NCBI GenBank assembly: GCA_022496205.1
Contig: WTXD01000098.1
Span: 1-64,000 of the forward strand
Source: Gloeopeniophorella convolvens
Lineage: Eukaryota; Basidiomycota; Agaricomycetes; Russulales
DNA length: 64,000 nucleotides
Reading direction: 5' to 3'
In this document: in pieces, positions 45,880-55,500 of the stretch
Numbering within the stretch: the stretch's first letter is position 1
Layout: each line of letters opens with the position of its first letter
The notes under the pieces: model-generated
Seen by the model: the letters and a program-made list of their open reading frames with translations, nothing else
What the model was told of the DNA's origin: nothing
The model's database searches: none
Made by a program: the position numbers and the translations under genes

Positions 45880-46140
45880 GCTGACGCACCCTCGGCGTAC
45901 CAGTCACGCGCTATCCTGATAGCGCCGACGAGGCGGAGGAGATTGCCAGCACGATGTGGTGTGCGAGCCCGGCGTGTCGTCGAGACTATAGATCTCACGG
46001 CCATTCTTGGGGACAACAGCGAAGGGGGTGGTATAGTTGAGGTCAAGGCCGAGAGTGGTGCAGATATAGTTGACGAGCACCTCCGCGTCCTGACATCAGT
46101 GATGAGCACGTTCTCGTCCTTGCTGTCTTTGAAGGCGGTG
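45880..46140 (-). pseudogene. Second, diverged copy of the FAS alpha KR segment
   Basis: The frame [20 protein letters not shown] followed by [13 protein letters not shown] repeats the KR segment seen at about 45170-45260 ([33 protein letters not shown]) with many changes. It lies upstream of the first copy in the same orientation, so part of the captured gene was duplicated or captured twice. Confidence 0.65.
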
Positions 46141-46609
46141 CCAGGGTGGCGATCTCACGAAGGTCATCAGAACAGACGCCAGTGGGGTGGAGAAGACGAG
46201 TGGATGCAGCTGAATTCGGCCCGAGAGAGTCCAGTTGTAGTCGAGGTGCAGGCAGGATGAAACGTGGATGAGTCGTAGGGTCTGAATGATGCATAGTGCC
46301 TTGTTTGTGAAGACAAGTCGACTCTTGGTCAACTAAGATTGCTGGGGCGAAAGGAGTGAGGGATGTGGTGAAGATATATGGCTTATTTCCTCACCTGCGC
46401 GACGGCAGCCTCAGCAGCTAGGATACAAGCGCCTAAATGAACCGAACAGCAGCGAACACGAAGAGAAGTCCCCGAACAAATCAGATCAGCATGAACTTTA
46501 GATTGTGTTGGGCGTACCTCTAACAACATAGGACAGAAAATGAAGAGGCAGAAGAGATACTCTTGACGGTTCTATAGAAATTCGACCCAGGCGCGAGGGA
46601 GATTTGCGC

Positions 46610-46989
46610 TCCACAGTCGATTGACGGTAGCAGGAAGTCGCTGGCAGTCGTGGCGAGTCAGCAGGGAGTCGGGGAGCGGCGGGCCGTAGTCAACTCAGTG
46701 GCTCCCGCAGTCAAGCCCAGTCAAGCCCAGTCAGACGTAGTCGAACTCCGTCAATCAGACTCAGCCGTGTCCCCACTTGGACAAAGTTCTTTCAGAAACG
46801 GGAAATATCGGGCCGCACGGCCGGTCTATGAATCGATTCTGGATCTACGATCGCGTTCCACCGCATTGACTTGACCGGACTAGGCCGGACTACGGACAAG
46901 ATTTGTGACTATGACCGACTCAGACCTCCCCCGGCCCGACTCACAAGCGACGTCGCGCGACCGACTCCGACTTGATCGTTTTCACTGAG
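46610..46989. repeat. Right subterminal repeat region of the Plavaka element
   Basis: AGTC motifs recur at short spacing (GCAGTCAAGCCCAGTCAAGC and neighbours), then GACTC/GACTA motifs up to the terminal repeat. The density mirrors the left end. Confidence 0.65.
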
Positions 46990-46997
46990 TGTCACCC

Positions 46998-48874
46998 CTC
47001 CACCTCTATTCAGACAAACACCGGTCCCTCAGACCCCTCAAAGACGCACCACACGGCCAGTTCACCGGCCAGCCGTGGTATCTCCACATATGGAGAGACT
47101 GGAACCTATAATTCAGCCACCAGTAGTAGATCCACCCCGCCCAACTCCTGAGCAAATGCGGGGGAACGCCGAGCAGCGTAGCCGGCTACTTAGGGAAATG
47201 GATGAGGCTCGGCCTGTGCGGCGCACTGCGCGTCCGCATCGTCCTAACCCCAAGTACTACTCTGGAGATAACACTGAATTCCGGTCTGGACGTCTGGGAA
47301 TTGCAGAGCTACTTGCAGCTGCAATTGGTGAAGATCCTGCCACTTACAAAGAGGCAATGTGGTCTGAAAATGCAGAGGAATGGACTGAAGCGTGCCAATA
47401 TGAAATGGACGCACTTGCCAAGAATGGCACATGGGAGTTAATGGATCTCCCTGCAGGTCGCAAAGCTGTAAAATCCAAATGGGTTTTCAAGCTCAAAGCA
47501 GATGGACACTTTCGAGCTCAGTTGGTGGCAAAGGGCTTTACACAAGTCCCTGGGATAGACTACGACGAAACCTTCTCTCCAGTTGCCAGATTTGAGTCAC
47601 TACGACTCTTGCTAGCGTTAGCTGCGCTAGAGGATTGGGAAATCCACCAGATGGACGTCAAGTCGGCGTTCCTTCATGGCAACCTGGATGAAGAGATCTA
47701 TATGGAGCAACCACAAGGTTTCGCAGTACCAGGCCAGGAGAACAAGGTCTGCCGCCTTAAAAAGGCAATCTACGGTCTCAAACAAGCTTCACGCGCATGG
47801 AACTTGCAATTCCATGGAGTTCTTGAGGAACTCGGCTTCATGCGCACGGTCTCAGATGCTGGGATCTATGTGTATCTTCAACGTGGGGGGGATATAAAAA
47901 TCATCATTATTCTATACGTTGACGACATCACTTTGATGGGGAACTCCCTATCTGAGGTTACTCGCATCAAGACTGCTCTTAGTGCGTGCTATGAGATGAC
48001 GGATCTTGGAGAAATCCAGTCCTACCTCGGGGTTCGCATTACTCGCGATCGACCCTTACGCCGCCTAGAGATCGACCAGTCAGGATATATCCTCCACAAG
48101 CTGAAGCAATTCAAGCTGGATGGTGCCGATCCTAACCTCACCCCCCTTCCTGCTGGCGCCGAAGTGCACCTTGTCAAGTCAGATAAGGAGGCATCCGCTG
48201 AAGAGAGACAGTACTATCAATCTCTCATCGGAAGTTTGCTCTATGCAAACCTTGGCACTAGACCGGACATTTCCTTTGCTGTGGGACGCCTTGCCCAGTA
48301 CGCAGCAAATCCCTCACCAAAACATCTAAGCCTTGCAAAATATGTCCTCAAATACCTCAAGGGGACTATTAACTATCGCATTCGCTATGATGGGGCCAAT
48401 GGGGTCGGACTTTATGGTTACTCCGACTCAAGCTGGGGAGACAACCCAGACGACTATCGTTCCACCTCTGGCTACGTATTCCTTCTAGCAGAAGGCGCAA
48501 TCTCTTGGTCCTCGCGCAAGCAAAAGACCATTGCCCTCAGCACCACTGAAGCCGAGTACATGGCCTTAACCGACGCTGGCAATCAAGCCGCGTGGTACCA
48601 GAGCTTTTACTCTGAGCTAGGATACAATGTTGAAGATCCAATCCTGTTGCACGGCGACAATAAAGGTTCAGTCGACCTCGCCAGCAATCCAGTTACTGGC
48701 AGGAGATCCAAACATATCCAGCTAAAGCACCACAAGATCCGCGAGTACGTTCAAAACAACGTCGTAGATCTGGTTCGCACCAAGACAGAGGACATGGTAG
48801 CAGATGGCTTAACAAAGTCACTTGCCAAATCACGCCACTCCCTGCTCTCTGGGCAAATGGGTTTAGTAGGATGA
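46998..48874 (+). pseudogene. Copia RT and RNase H part, downstream of the Plavaka insertion
   Basis: The open frame (first ATG 47075) continues the same phase as the upstream part. It holds RT motifs AVKSKWVFKLKADG, QLVAKGFTQVPGIDYDETFS, the DVKSAFLHGNLDEEIYM box, LYVDDITLMG (catalytic Asp pair) and the RNase H block GYSDSSWGDNPDDYRSTSGY with ALSTTEAEYMAL. It stops at 48874, 22 bp before the 3' LTR. All catalytic residues appear intact. It is cut off from gag, so this copy cannot make a normal polyprotein, but its coding sequence is otherwise undamaged. Confidence 0.95.
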
Positions 48875-48885
48875 TGGATGTCTTG

Positions 48886-48896
48886 ATCATGGGGGA
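48886..48896 (+). promoter_or_regulatory. Copia 3' polypurine tract
   Basis: A purine run containing ATGGGGGA directly abuts the LTR start TGTTGA at 48897. Confidence 0.6.
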
Positions 48897-49382
48897 TGTT
48901 GAGATGGACAGTGTCCTGGTGGCTCTGATTAGATTAGATATGGACCTAATGATCAAGGACTATCTTATCTTGTGTACATAATGTTCTAGACTTAAGGCTG
49001 TGTTCAGCCCCACATTCGTTTCCATGATTCTGGACTATTCTAGGGCATTCTATGACCCACCTTGTACTCCGGTACCCACTCTTACTCCGTTTCATGTGGG
49101 TCTCCTAGGCTTTCTAAGCAGTGTTTATCACATGCTATCTGTCGCTCCTTACTGTATATAAGGACCTCTTTCTTCGCCTTTATAGCCTCAGTCTTTTGAC
49201 CTTCTCTGACTGAGGCAAGTACACTACCACTCTTTTCACTTCTACCTTATGCTTACCTTACCTTGTAGCGTCACTCTGTGTCCTTCAGGTATTGCACTAA
49301 TGTATAAGTCTTTTGACCTTCTCTGACTGAGCGTCACTCTGTGTCCTTCAGTTGTCACTCCACCCTCTGCTGCGCTTCAACA
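48897..49382 (+). repeat. 3' LTR of the copia element (family A)
   Basis: 486 bp, differing from the 5' LTR at about 10 sites. E1 49190-49214, intron-like segment 49215-49268, E2 49269-49288, joined copy E1'-E2' 49307-49351; here E2 and E2' are identical. Confidence 0.97.
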
Positions 49383-49844
49383 CCCCACTGCGAGACACAC
49401 CGCCAGTGCACACCATGGTAGTCTCTTCATCGCACCGCAAGTCGGACTTGCTGGAGATGTGCAAGATAACCAGTGACTGAGTGGGCCAAGCAGAGAGTTC
49501 CGGGTCCGCCGAGTCTGATTCGCAGGCGAGTGCGTGAGCGAGGGTTCTTCAACTCAGTCCTCTGTCCAGTTGCTCAGTGTGCCACTTACCAACGGTGCCA
49601 ATAAGGACTCTGGCTCGACTCGTGCACTGTCGATCACGTTGGGTGGAAGTTGACGCTCACTGTAGCCCACTAGCCACACTTTGGGCCAGCTGGACTGTGA
49701 TTCGGCTTGCTCTTACACAATATCACTCTTTTTTCGAACTCTAATGCATGCATGTACTCTCAGACCTTATAGCTTCATCATATATACACTTCTAGGGTTG
49801 AATCTGTGATGCAGAGTGTGCAGAACTTTGGTTTTCGATTTTTC

Positions 49845-49914
49845 GATTTTTCCGATTTATTTTATTTTTTTCCGCGCCGCGAGACGTGACTACCAAGCTT
49901 TTCCGGAACAGCTG
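49845..49914 (-). repeat. Right terminal inverted repeat of the outer TA element
   Basis: Inverted partner of 30369-30438; it ends GGAACAGCTG directly before TA. Confidence 0.8.
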
Positions 49915-49916
49915 TA

Positions 49917-50194
49917 CAGCAGTTTTCAAATTTCATGGCCCTTTGCATATAGGGCGGACATCGAATCCCGGGTTCGGCTTTCATTCCGGGGACCTTTCCC
50001 GTAGAAATATTGATTGTAGATAAATAAATAAAGTTCGTCTCACACCGAACAGTTTGTCGGTTAACCCAGAAAACCTGCAGTAACCTCATGATAAGTAATT
50101 CCCAGAAATCACACCATCGACTTATCTAAGTTCTCCGCTCCGAGTCGCCTGTGTGTCTACAGGTGACAGGGGCCATGAAATATGAAAACTGCTG
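49917..50194. mobile_element. TA-flanked MITE 1, 278 bp
   Basis: The ends CAGCAGTTTTCAAATTTCAT and (reversed) CAGCAGTTTTCATATTTCAT continue to GGCC, an inverted repeat of about 25 bp with one mismatch. TA is present at 49915-49916 and 50195-50196. There is no coding potential. The left TA is shared with the outer 70-bp-TIR element and the right TA with MITE 2. Confidence 0.8.
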
Positions 50195-50196
50195 TA

Positions 50197-50423
50197 AGGT
50201 AGCGGACACGAGGATTCAACTAGGTTTATGTCAGCATAAACCATAGTATTTCTTCAACTCTAGGTGTACGGTTTTGTTTTTCCAGAATCTGCTTCCAAAG
50301 AACTGTACATACAAGCAAAAGCTATGATAACTTGGAGCCAGAATAACCATATGTTGATGCATTGAGAAGTAGTTGCAGAATTTCTGCTGGGTGCACCTGG
50401 CTGGATTCTTGTGGCCGCTACCT
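50197..50423. mobile_element. TA-flanked MITE 2, 227 bp
   Basis: The left end AGGTAGCGGACACGAGGATT and (reversed) right end AGGTAGCGGCCACAAGAATC form an inverted repeat of about 28 bp with six mismatches, mostly transitions. TA lies at 50195-50196 and 50424-50425. It contains an 8-bp palindromic hairpin GGTTTATG/CATAAACC. Older than MITE 1 by the decay of its ends. Confidence 0.65.
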
Positions 50424-50425
50424 TA

Positions 50426-50952
50426 CTATAGTTGATTCTGTAAGACATGGTCGCCATCCCAGTCGCAGTTGAACGCACCAGGCTGCGTCCGTCCCACTCC
50501 CACTACCATTCAATCAGAACATACTCAATGACTGCCAGGCCCACCAACGCAAGGAATCCACAACTGAGATTTCTTTATGGCACGCCAACCTATCTCGGAT
50601 TTAGTTTCTGACCGGAGAATGGTCTGGACAGGGTCCGGCGATACCGGGTTCTAGTGATCGACGAGTGATGCAGTGATGCTCAACAATCTTCACGGGGCAC
50701 CGCTGCCAGCTGTCGCCCATCTTTACCCAACCTGCGTGACCTGAGCTTGCCTTTGTGGACACTGAAGAACGCAGGCTTCCCTCTTTCCCATTTTTTCTCG
50801 CCACTATCTAGAGGAGTTTCCCCAGCTGTCACCGGCCCACACTGTGTTGCTCTAGCTCGCGTCATGCCAGGCCATTCGTTTGATCGTGCCCAGATCCTGC
50901 GTCATGTCATCCTCCCATCCACCGGGCTCGCTGCTGGTCACGAATATAGTGG
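50426..50952. other. Upstream region of the F-box gene; no gene seen
   Basis: Short frames only. Confidence 0.4.
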
Positions 50953-52362
50953 GTGATAGCTACAAACCGTACGTGTCAGTCCGCTTCTTGTCTCTTCACA
51001 CCAGCTCACAATCCATCTATGGTCAGCGACCAGTCCGAGAGCACCCAGACAGATATATTGACAATGGGCTCTCTACCGGACGTCACATTGCTTGAGGTCT
51101 TTGATTTCTATCAACTGCTATTGAAGACCAGGCATAGCTGGGACTGGAAATGGCACGTGTTGGCGCAAGTCTGCCGCCGATGGCGTCAACTGATCCTCGC
51201 TTCACCCGAACACCTAAAAGTACGATGCTACCTCGCACCCGGCTTACCTATCGCCGAAATCCTGCGCTGTTCGCCACTCCTCCCACTCACCATCCGCTTT
51301 GTGAGCGCCAGATCTCAGGAAGAGCTTTCCATTGCACTCGAGCAATTCGACCGCATTCGCCTTCTCGCCTTACATAATGTCCTCTCCTTCAATATCCTTA
51401 CCCCTTGTCTCACTCATTTTGACTTCACTATCGGTCGAACCGACCAGACGCACGTGCCTCTCATTATCCAAGTTTTAGAGAGCGTATATTCCATGCACGA
51501 GCTAGAGGACCTCTGCCTTTCTTTCTGGCCTGCCCACGGCTTCTCCTTCGATGCTGACCAACAAGTCCAAGCCAAAACACCCACGTCTCACCCAGTGTTG
51601 TCGGAGATGTCTTTCCTCGGTACAAGCGCCCTCTTTGAATATTTCATATGCAAAGTCGATGCGCCTGCACTTGAAATCCTGTATGTCAATATCGTCGACC
51701 GGCCTCCCATCACGATTCCCTCCCTTTCCAGGTTCATAAACAACTTGGTGCCACGCGTCACTGGAAACGAAGCTCGTGTGAGGCTTACAGAGAGCTTACT
51801 CTGTGTTGAAACTCCACCCCTTGTCTTTGACGACGCTACATTCTTGACCATCCATGGCGATCACCCAAGGATACGCTTCTGCATCCATTACGACGATTGG
51901 ATACCCCACCTCCCAACGTTAATGGCCACCGTTCCAGCAATATGCAAACCCTTCACTCCGGCACTTTCACACGTGGAGTCTCTCTTCATTGAGTGCGGCG
52001 ATTTCATCAACCACGAGGAGCCTTGGGTAGAGGTTCCCTATGCGGAAGGATAGGACGTAGTTCTCGCACTTTTCCCTAGCACTACCACCCTGGACGTGGA
52101 CGTCGATGAAAGGCGGGACATCCTGCAAGCTCTGCAGAGATTGAGCGACGTCGTGCTCCTACCCAACTTGGAATCGATCACATTTCCTCACAGAACTCAC
52201 CTAAGAATGTACAACCCTCTCTCAGAGGTCCAGCTGCTGCTTGATTTGTGCAGTGCCGCTGGGCGCCACATCAAGGTCTATCACAGGTTCCATCCCCCTG
52301 ATGACTTCGACATAGCACTGGGCGCCACCCCCGGTCAGCCTCCCAACGTCCTTCTGAACTAA
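50953..52362 (+). pseudogene. F-box/LRR-like gene with in-frame amber codon
   Basis: The first open part (to 52053) has the F-box MGSLPDVTLLEVFDFYQLLL (its ATG at 51064 is a likely start) and WHVLAQVCRRWRQLILASPE, then leucine-rich segments. A TAG at 52051-52053 interrupts the frame, but the same frame stays open for another 103 codons (TLDVDVDERRDILQALQRL, VVLLPNLESITF, HIKVYHRFHPPDDF) to 52362. That stretch is the usual C-terminal block of these proteins. Either a single nonsense mutation has truncated it by about a quarter, or the TAG is read through. Confidence 0.75.
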
Positions 52363-53391
52363 CATTCGCAATTGGCATGGCTTCCCGCGATCGCTGGCGG
52401 ACAGGATGATCGTCTCCGTGGTGCCGAGGCTGCACAAGGCCCATCTGCTATCGATCGAGGTGTCTTTCTGCCTAGCCTTCATTCAATGGACTCGCTCGGA
52501 AGGGACCAATCCCATCGAACAGTAGGTGCGCCTTATCGTTCATTGACTCCCGTAAATCATGCTACCATCTCACCGGGTCTCATAGCAGGTCCTGAAGTGA
52601 AATATGCAAGACTCGTGCACGCAGTGTAAAGAGAGTAGTACTGTGCGATAGCCTAAGACTAGGATAATATAAGTGTTCAGTGGTCTAGCACCCAGCCTGT
52701 CATAGACGTCGAACGCACCCCATATGGTTCGCCCGAAAGGTTAGAGTGACTCACGTCTGAGGTGTAGGTGCGAGGTAGGTACCGCTCGATAGCGCGTAGC
52801 AGTCCACGCACACGCATGAGAAGGCGAGTCAACTCTCTCTTTGTCTGTGCGTGACCAGCTGCTATCGACGTCAATGCTATTTTCTTTAGACAGTTTGTCC
52901 AGGTACCAACTCCCGAAGGACTCCAGCCGATTCTCGCTGTGCGCAGTTCTGCCGATTAAATCGCAGCATAACGCGGCGAGCCAGTGAGGCCTCGGATTTG
53001 CTTTGGTGGACACACAGACTAGTCTGTACGCGGTCAAGCATTCGGCGATGGGTCCAATGATTCCAGTCCATTGGTTTCGTATATATCCCAGATGGCCTGC
53101 AATCCAGATTCTACTTATGGACCAGTGTGCGGCCCCGATTGGAGAGCAGCTCGTCAAAGTAAGCTCGGGCTCGGAATTGTGACGCGTGACAGCGCACCTC
53201 CGTCGCGAGGCGCATTGGCTATTCTATTTGGTTGTGTTTGGACCACCTCTGTGAAGTCGGGGCAAAGTCGGAGTGCGTCGATGAGCCGTGGCTGGCAGAT
53301 CTGACTCACACGGTACCCAGAGAGAGGCAACGACTGCAACAACTTGTTCCAAGACAAAAACTGTTATTCCTGAGCAGATATACCAAGACAA
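52363..53391. other. No recognisable gene (1 kb)
   Basis: The intergenic region between convergent F-box genes holds short frames only. Confidence 0.4.
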
Positions 53392-55152
53392 TCAAGGTAC
53401 GCCAATGACACCGGTTTGGAGTTCCGAGTGCCTTCCTGTACGGGGTATTGTTTTGCAGTATACTTCCAAATCGTGCTCACAGTTACTATGGACGGTAGTG
53501 TACGGTTCGAGCTCTAGGAGTACATCAGATGGATTATAACCGTCGGCACTGTAGAAGAGGAACCGAAGGTCATGTAGGTTGGGTGGTAAATGCACGTAGC
53601 GGCAGGGTTTGCCTAGGACCTCTGCGATGAGCACGGTGGGTCGGCCTAGAGCCCGAGCAATGGCCAGGGCGAAGGTGTTCTCTACCGCCATACGGCGGAC
53701 TCCAGTAAATGTCACAAGGAACATGTACCAGGCTGGCAGGTAGAGAGCCCATCGCTCCCCTATACCATCAAACCGAGGTTCACCACTGCGCCTGATGATG
53801 AGCGTCTCTACGGATGAGAGAACGGGCGCAATGCGGCGGCAAATCCACGCGACAGGACTCACTAGAGCGCCAGAGACCGTACGATGTCCGTCGACTTCCA
53901 TGACAAATTTCACATAGAAAGTTATGAGAGGCCTTGTAAGATCCTGAGGCAAATAAGCTTTAAATGAACCGCTATTGCCATGTGAGGGCGGCAAATGAGC
54001 CACCATTGCGGGCACACGAAGCTTTGCCCCATGGTGTATGAAGCCGGCCAAAGATGGGACCGCAAGAACAGACTGATCTTTAAAATGGACTTCAAGATCC
54101 TCGAGCATCGGCACCACTAGTCGGCAGGTAAATACCTCCAAATGGATGCTTAACCCGAAAAAGAAAAACCTGGATAGAGCGGGAAGTACTGTTGGTGGTC
54201 CAATGGGAGGTGACTGGTTATGCGCGCCAGTAGGAACGGAGCCATATGCCTCGCAGTAGAAGTGCAAGGTTTCGAGTTGAGACATTTGGCGTACATGCTC
54301 GACAACATTATCGAGAAAAGATGGTGGGTCCCTGGGAACTCCGTGTTCCAAACAGAACTCGAAATGCGTGATGTGAGGGGCGGAGGGTAAGGGAGGAAGG
54401 ACTCCAGTCAACTCGATTCTGCATAAAGCTGGAGTGCTCCCTTTGAGAAAGTCGTCCGGGAAAACTTGAAAGGGCCATGGCCAGTTGGTTGCATGGACCC
54501 TGAGCGACTCGAGTTGAGGAGTAGGCCCGGTCAGCGCTGCAAAAAGCTTGCGGAGATCGCTGCCGTGAGCGAGCAGGTTGATCTTGCGAATGCGTTTGGG
54601 GTGCTCTCGAAACGCAAGGGCGACGCCATCAAAGTCTTCAGGGGCCCATGTAATAAGCACCCCAGCAAGATCAGAGTCATTATCGTCCTCGTCCGAGTCA
54701 TCGTCACCATACACCTCATCGGAGAAATCGAATTTGAGCGCGAATTCGGGTGGCAGGCGTAGGATGGAGGCATAGGGAGCACCATAGGTGAGAAGGAAGT
54801 CCAGTCTGAGGCGCTTGGGAGACGAGAGGATGAGTTGTCGCCACCGCCGGCATACACGCACGAGCGAATGCCATGGCCAAGTCCAGCCTGCTCCTGCTCC
54901 TGCTGGAGAGGGTGCAGCCAATCGGTAGAAGTCAAATACATTTAGGAGTACATCGTCGGGAACGTGGTCGATCAGCCAAGTCTGGGAGCCTGCGGTGTCG
55001 CTGTGCACTGTTCTCCAAAGTGAGATGAGATGAGGGCAAAACACAAGATGATGCGTACCTTGACCACTCGCAGTAAGCCGTCGCAAGGCATGGGAAATAG
55101 CTCCTGTCATTCTATGGTATGTGGGTGTGGGGTCCCGAAACGGGACGGACAA
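53392..55152 (-). CDS. F-box/LRR-like protein, up to 586 residues
   Basis: One open minus-strand frame. The F-box is WLIDHVPDDVLLNVFDFYRL with WHSLVRVCRRWRQLILSSPK. About 75 residues precede it in the ORF and are of no clear character, so the real start may be further in, possibly after an intron. An acidic loop (DDDSDEDDNDSDL) follows, then leucine-rich segments and the C-terminal block LPPNLHDLRFLFYSADGYNP with LELEPYTTV. Its closest relative is the truncated copy directly upstream at 55501-56301. Probable SCF ubiquitin ligase receptor; target unknown. Confidence 0.8.
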   Translation of the reverse strand: MSVPFRDPTPTYHRMTGAISHALRRLTASGQGTHHLVFCPHLISLWRTVHSDTAGSQTWLIDHVPDDVLLNVFDFYRLAAPSPAGAGAGWTWPWHSLVRVCRRWRQLILSSPKRLRLDFLLTYGAPYASILRLPPEFALKFDFSDEVYGDDDSDEDDNDSDLAGVLITWAPEDFDGVALAFREHPKRIRKINLLAHGSDLRKLFAALTGPTPQLESLRVHATNWPWPFQVFPDDFLKGSTPALCRIELTGVLPPLPSAPHITHFEFCLEHGVPRDPPSFLDNVVEHVRQMSQLETLHFYCEAYGSVPTGAHNQSPPIGPPTVLPALSRFFFFGLSIHLEVFTCRLVVPMLEDLEVHFKDQSVLAVPSLAGFIHHGAKLRVPAMVAHLPPSHGNSGSFKAYLPQDLTRPLITFYVKFVMEVDGHRTVSGALVSPVAWICRRIAPVLSSVETLIIRRSGEPRFDGIGERWALYLPAWYMFLVTFTGVRRMAVENTFALAIARALGRPTVLIAEVLGKPCRYVHLPPNLHDLRFLFYSADGYNPSDVLLELEPYTTVHSNCEHDLEVYCKTIPRTGRHSELQTGVIGVP

Positions 55153-55500
55153 TTCAGTGCTTGTTAACCAACGTGTTGACCGTGACCGGGCTTGGCACTC
55201 CAGAGGATTCTGACCTGTTTGGCTCTCGTGGAAGCTGGGAACGTCAAATGGGCGATGTCAAGAAGATGTGTGGGCGAGGAGAGAGAAGGCAAAAGCTGGC
55301 GCGGAGGCATGGCCAGCTCTTGTGGGTCGTGGCCAGGAGGTTGCAGCATGTCCGGAGCTATCCGTAGACTCTGCGCGGTGCACGTCGCAAGGCTCTGTGT
55401 GTGTGTTTCGATCCACTGGCACCATTTAGCGTGATCATCATCACACCTGCCGGGAGAATCGTTGAATTGATAGCGGGCTTTGAGCGGGCTAGCATTATAT
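55153..55500. other. Spacer between tandem F-box copies
   Basis: No gene seen; it includes the promoter side of the 53392-55152 gene. Confidence 0.4.

Larger units (their letters stand above)
34931..46989. mobile_element. Plavaka/Tnp2-type DNA transposon, 12 kb, nested in copia
   Basis: The element starts TCAGTGAAAACG and ends CGTTTTCACTGAG, an inverted repeat of 12 bp (the last G of the right end is unpaired). The 8-bp sequence TGTCACCC is present on both sides (34923-34930 and 46990-46997). Both ends are rich in AGTC-containing direct repeats. Inside are a plus-strand transposase gene, a minus-strand gene of unknown function and a captured host gene fragment. Deleting the element plus one TSD copy restores the copia ORF, which fixes the borders. 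The transposase has an in-frame stop, so this copy was probably moved in trans or has decayed since. Confidence 0.92.
31135..49382 (+). mobile_element. Ty1/copia retrotransposon, LTR to LTR, interrupted by a 12-kb DNA transposon
   Basis: Two 486-bp LTRs (31135-31620 and 48897-49382) have TGTTGA...TCAACA ends and the 5-bp target duplication CCCCA on both outer sides (31130-31134 and 49383-49387). Between them are a leader, a gag-protease-integrase ORF, a nested Plavaka-type transposon, and an RT-RNase H ORF. Without the nested element the copia is about 6.18 kb. The two LTRs differ at about 10 of 486 positions, nearly all transitions, so the insertion is fairly recent. The coding frame has no stop of its own. 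Confidence 0.97.
30369..49914. mobile_element. TA-flanked element with 70-bp TIRs, now split by nested insertions
   Basis: The first 70 bp (30369-30438) reappear inverted as the last 70 bp (49845-49914) with 5 mismatches by eye. Both ends start CAGCTGTTCC and run into the A/T-rich block GGAAAAAAATAAAATAAATC. TA lies outside each end (30367-30368 and 49915-49916). Removing the copia element and one of its CCCCA target copies leaves about 1.29 kb (30369-31134 plus 49388-49914) with no transposase I can recognise. TA target and CAG ends suggest a non-autonomous Tc1/mariner-class element. This is the outer shell of the nest. Confidence 0.7.

Noticed and set aside
49945..49980. tRNA-like sequence (TCGAATCCCGGGTTCGG)
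   Set aside because: It contains B-box-like wording but no acceptor stem or A box at proper spacing, and it lies inside MITE 1.
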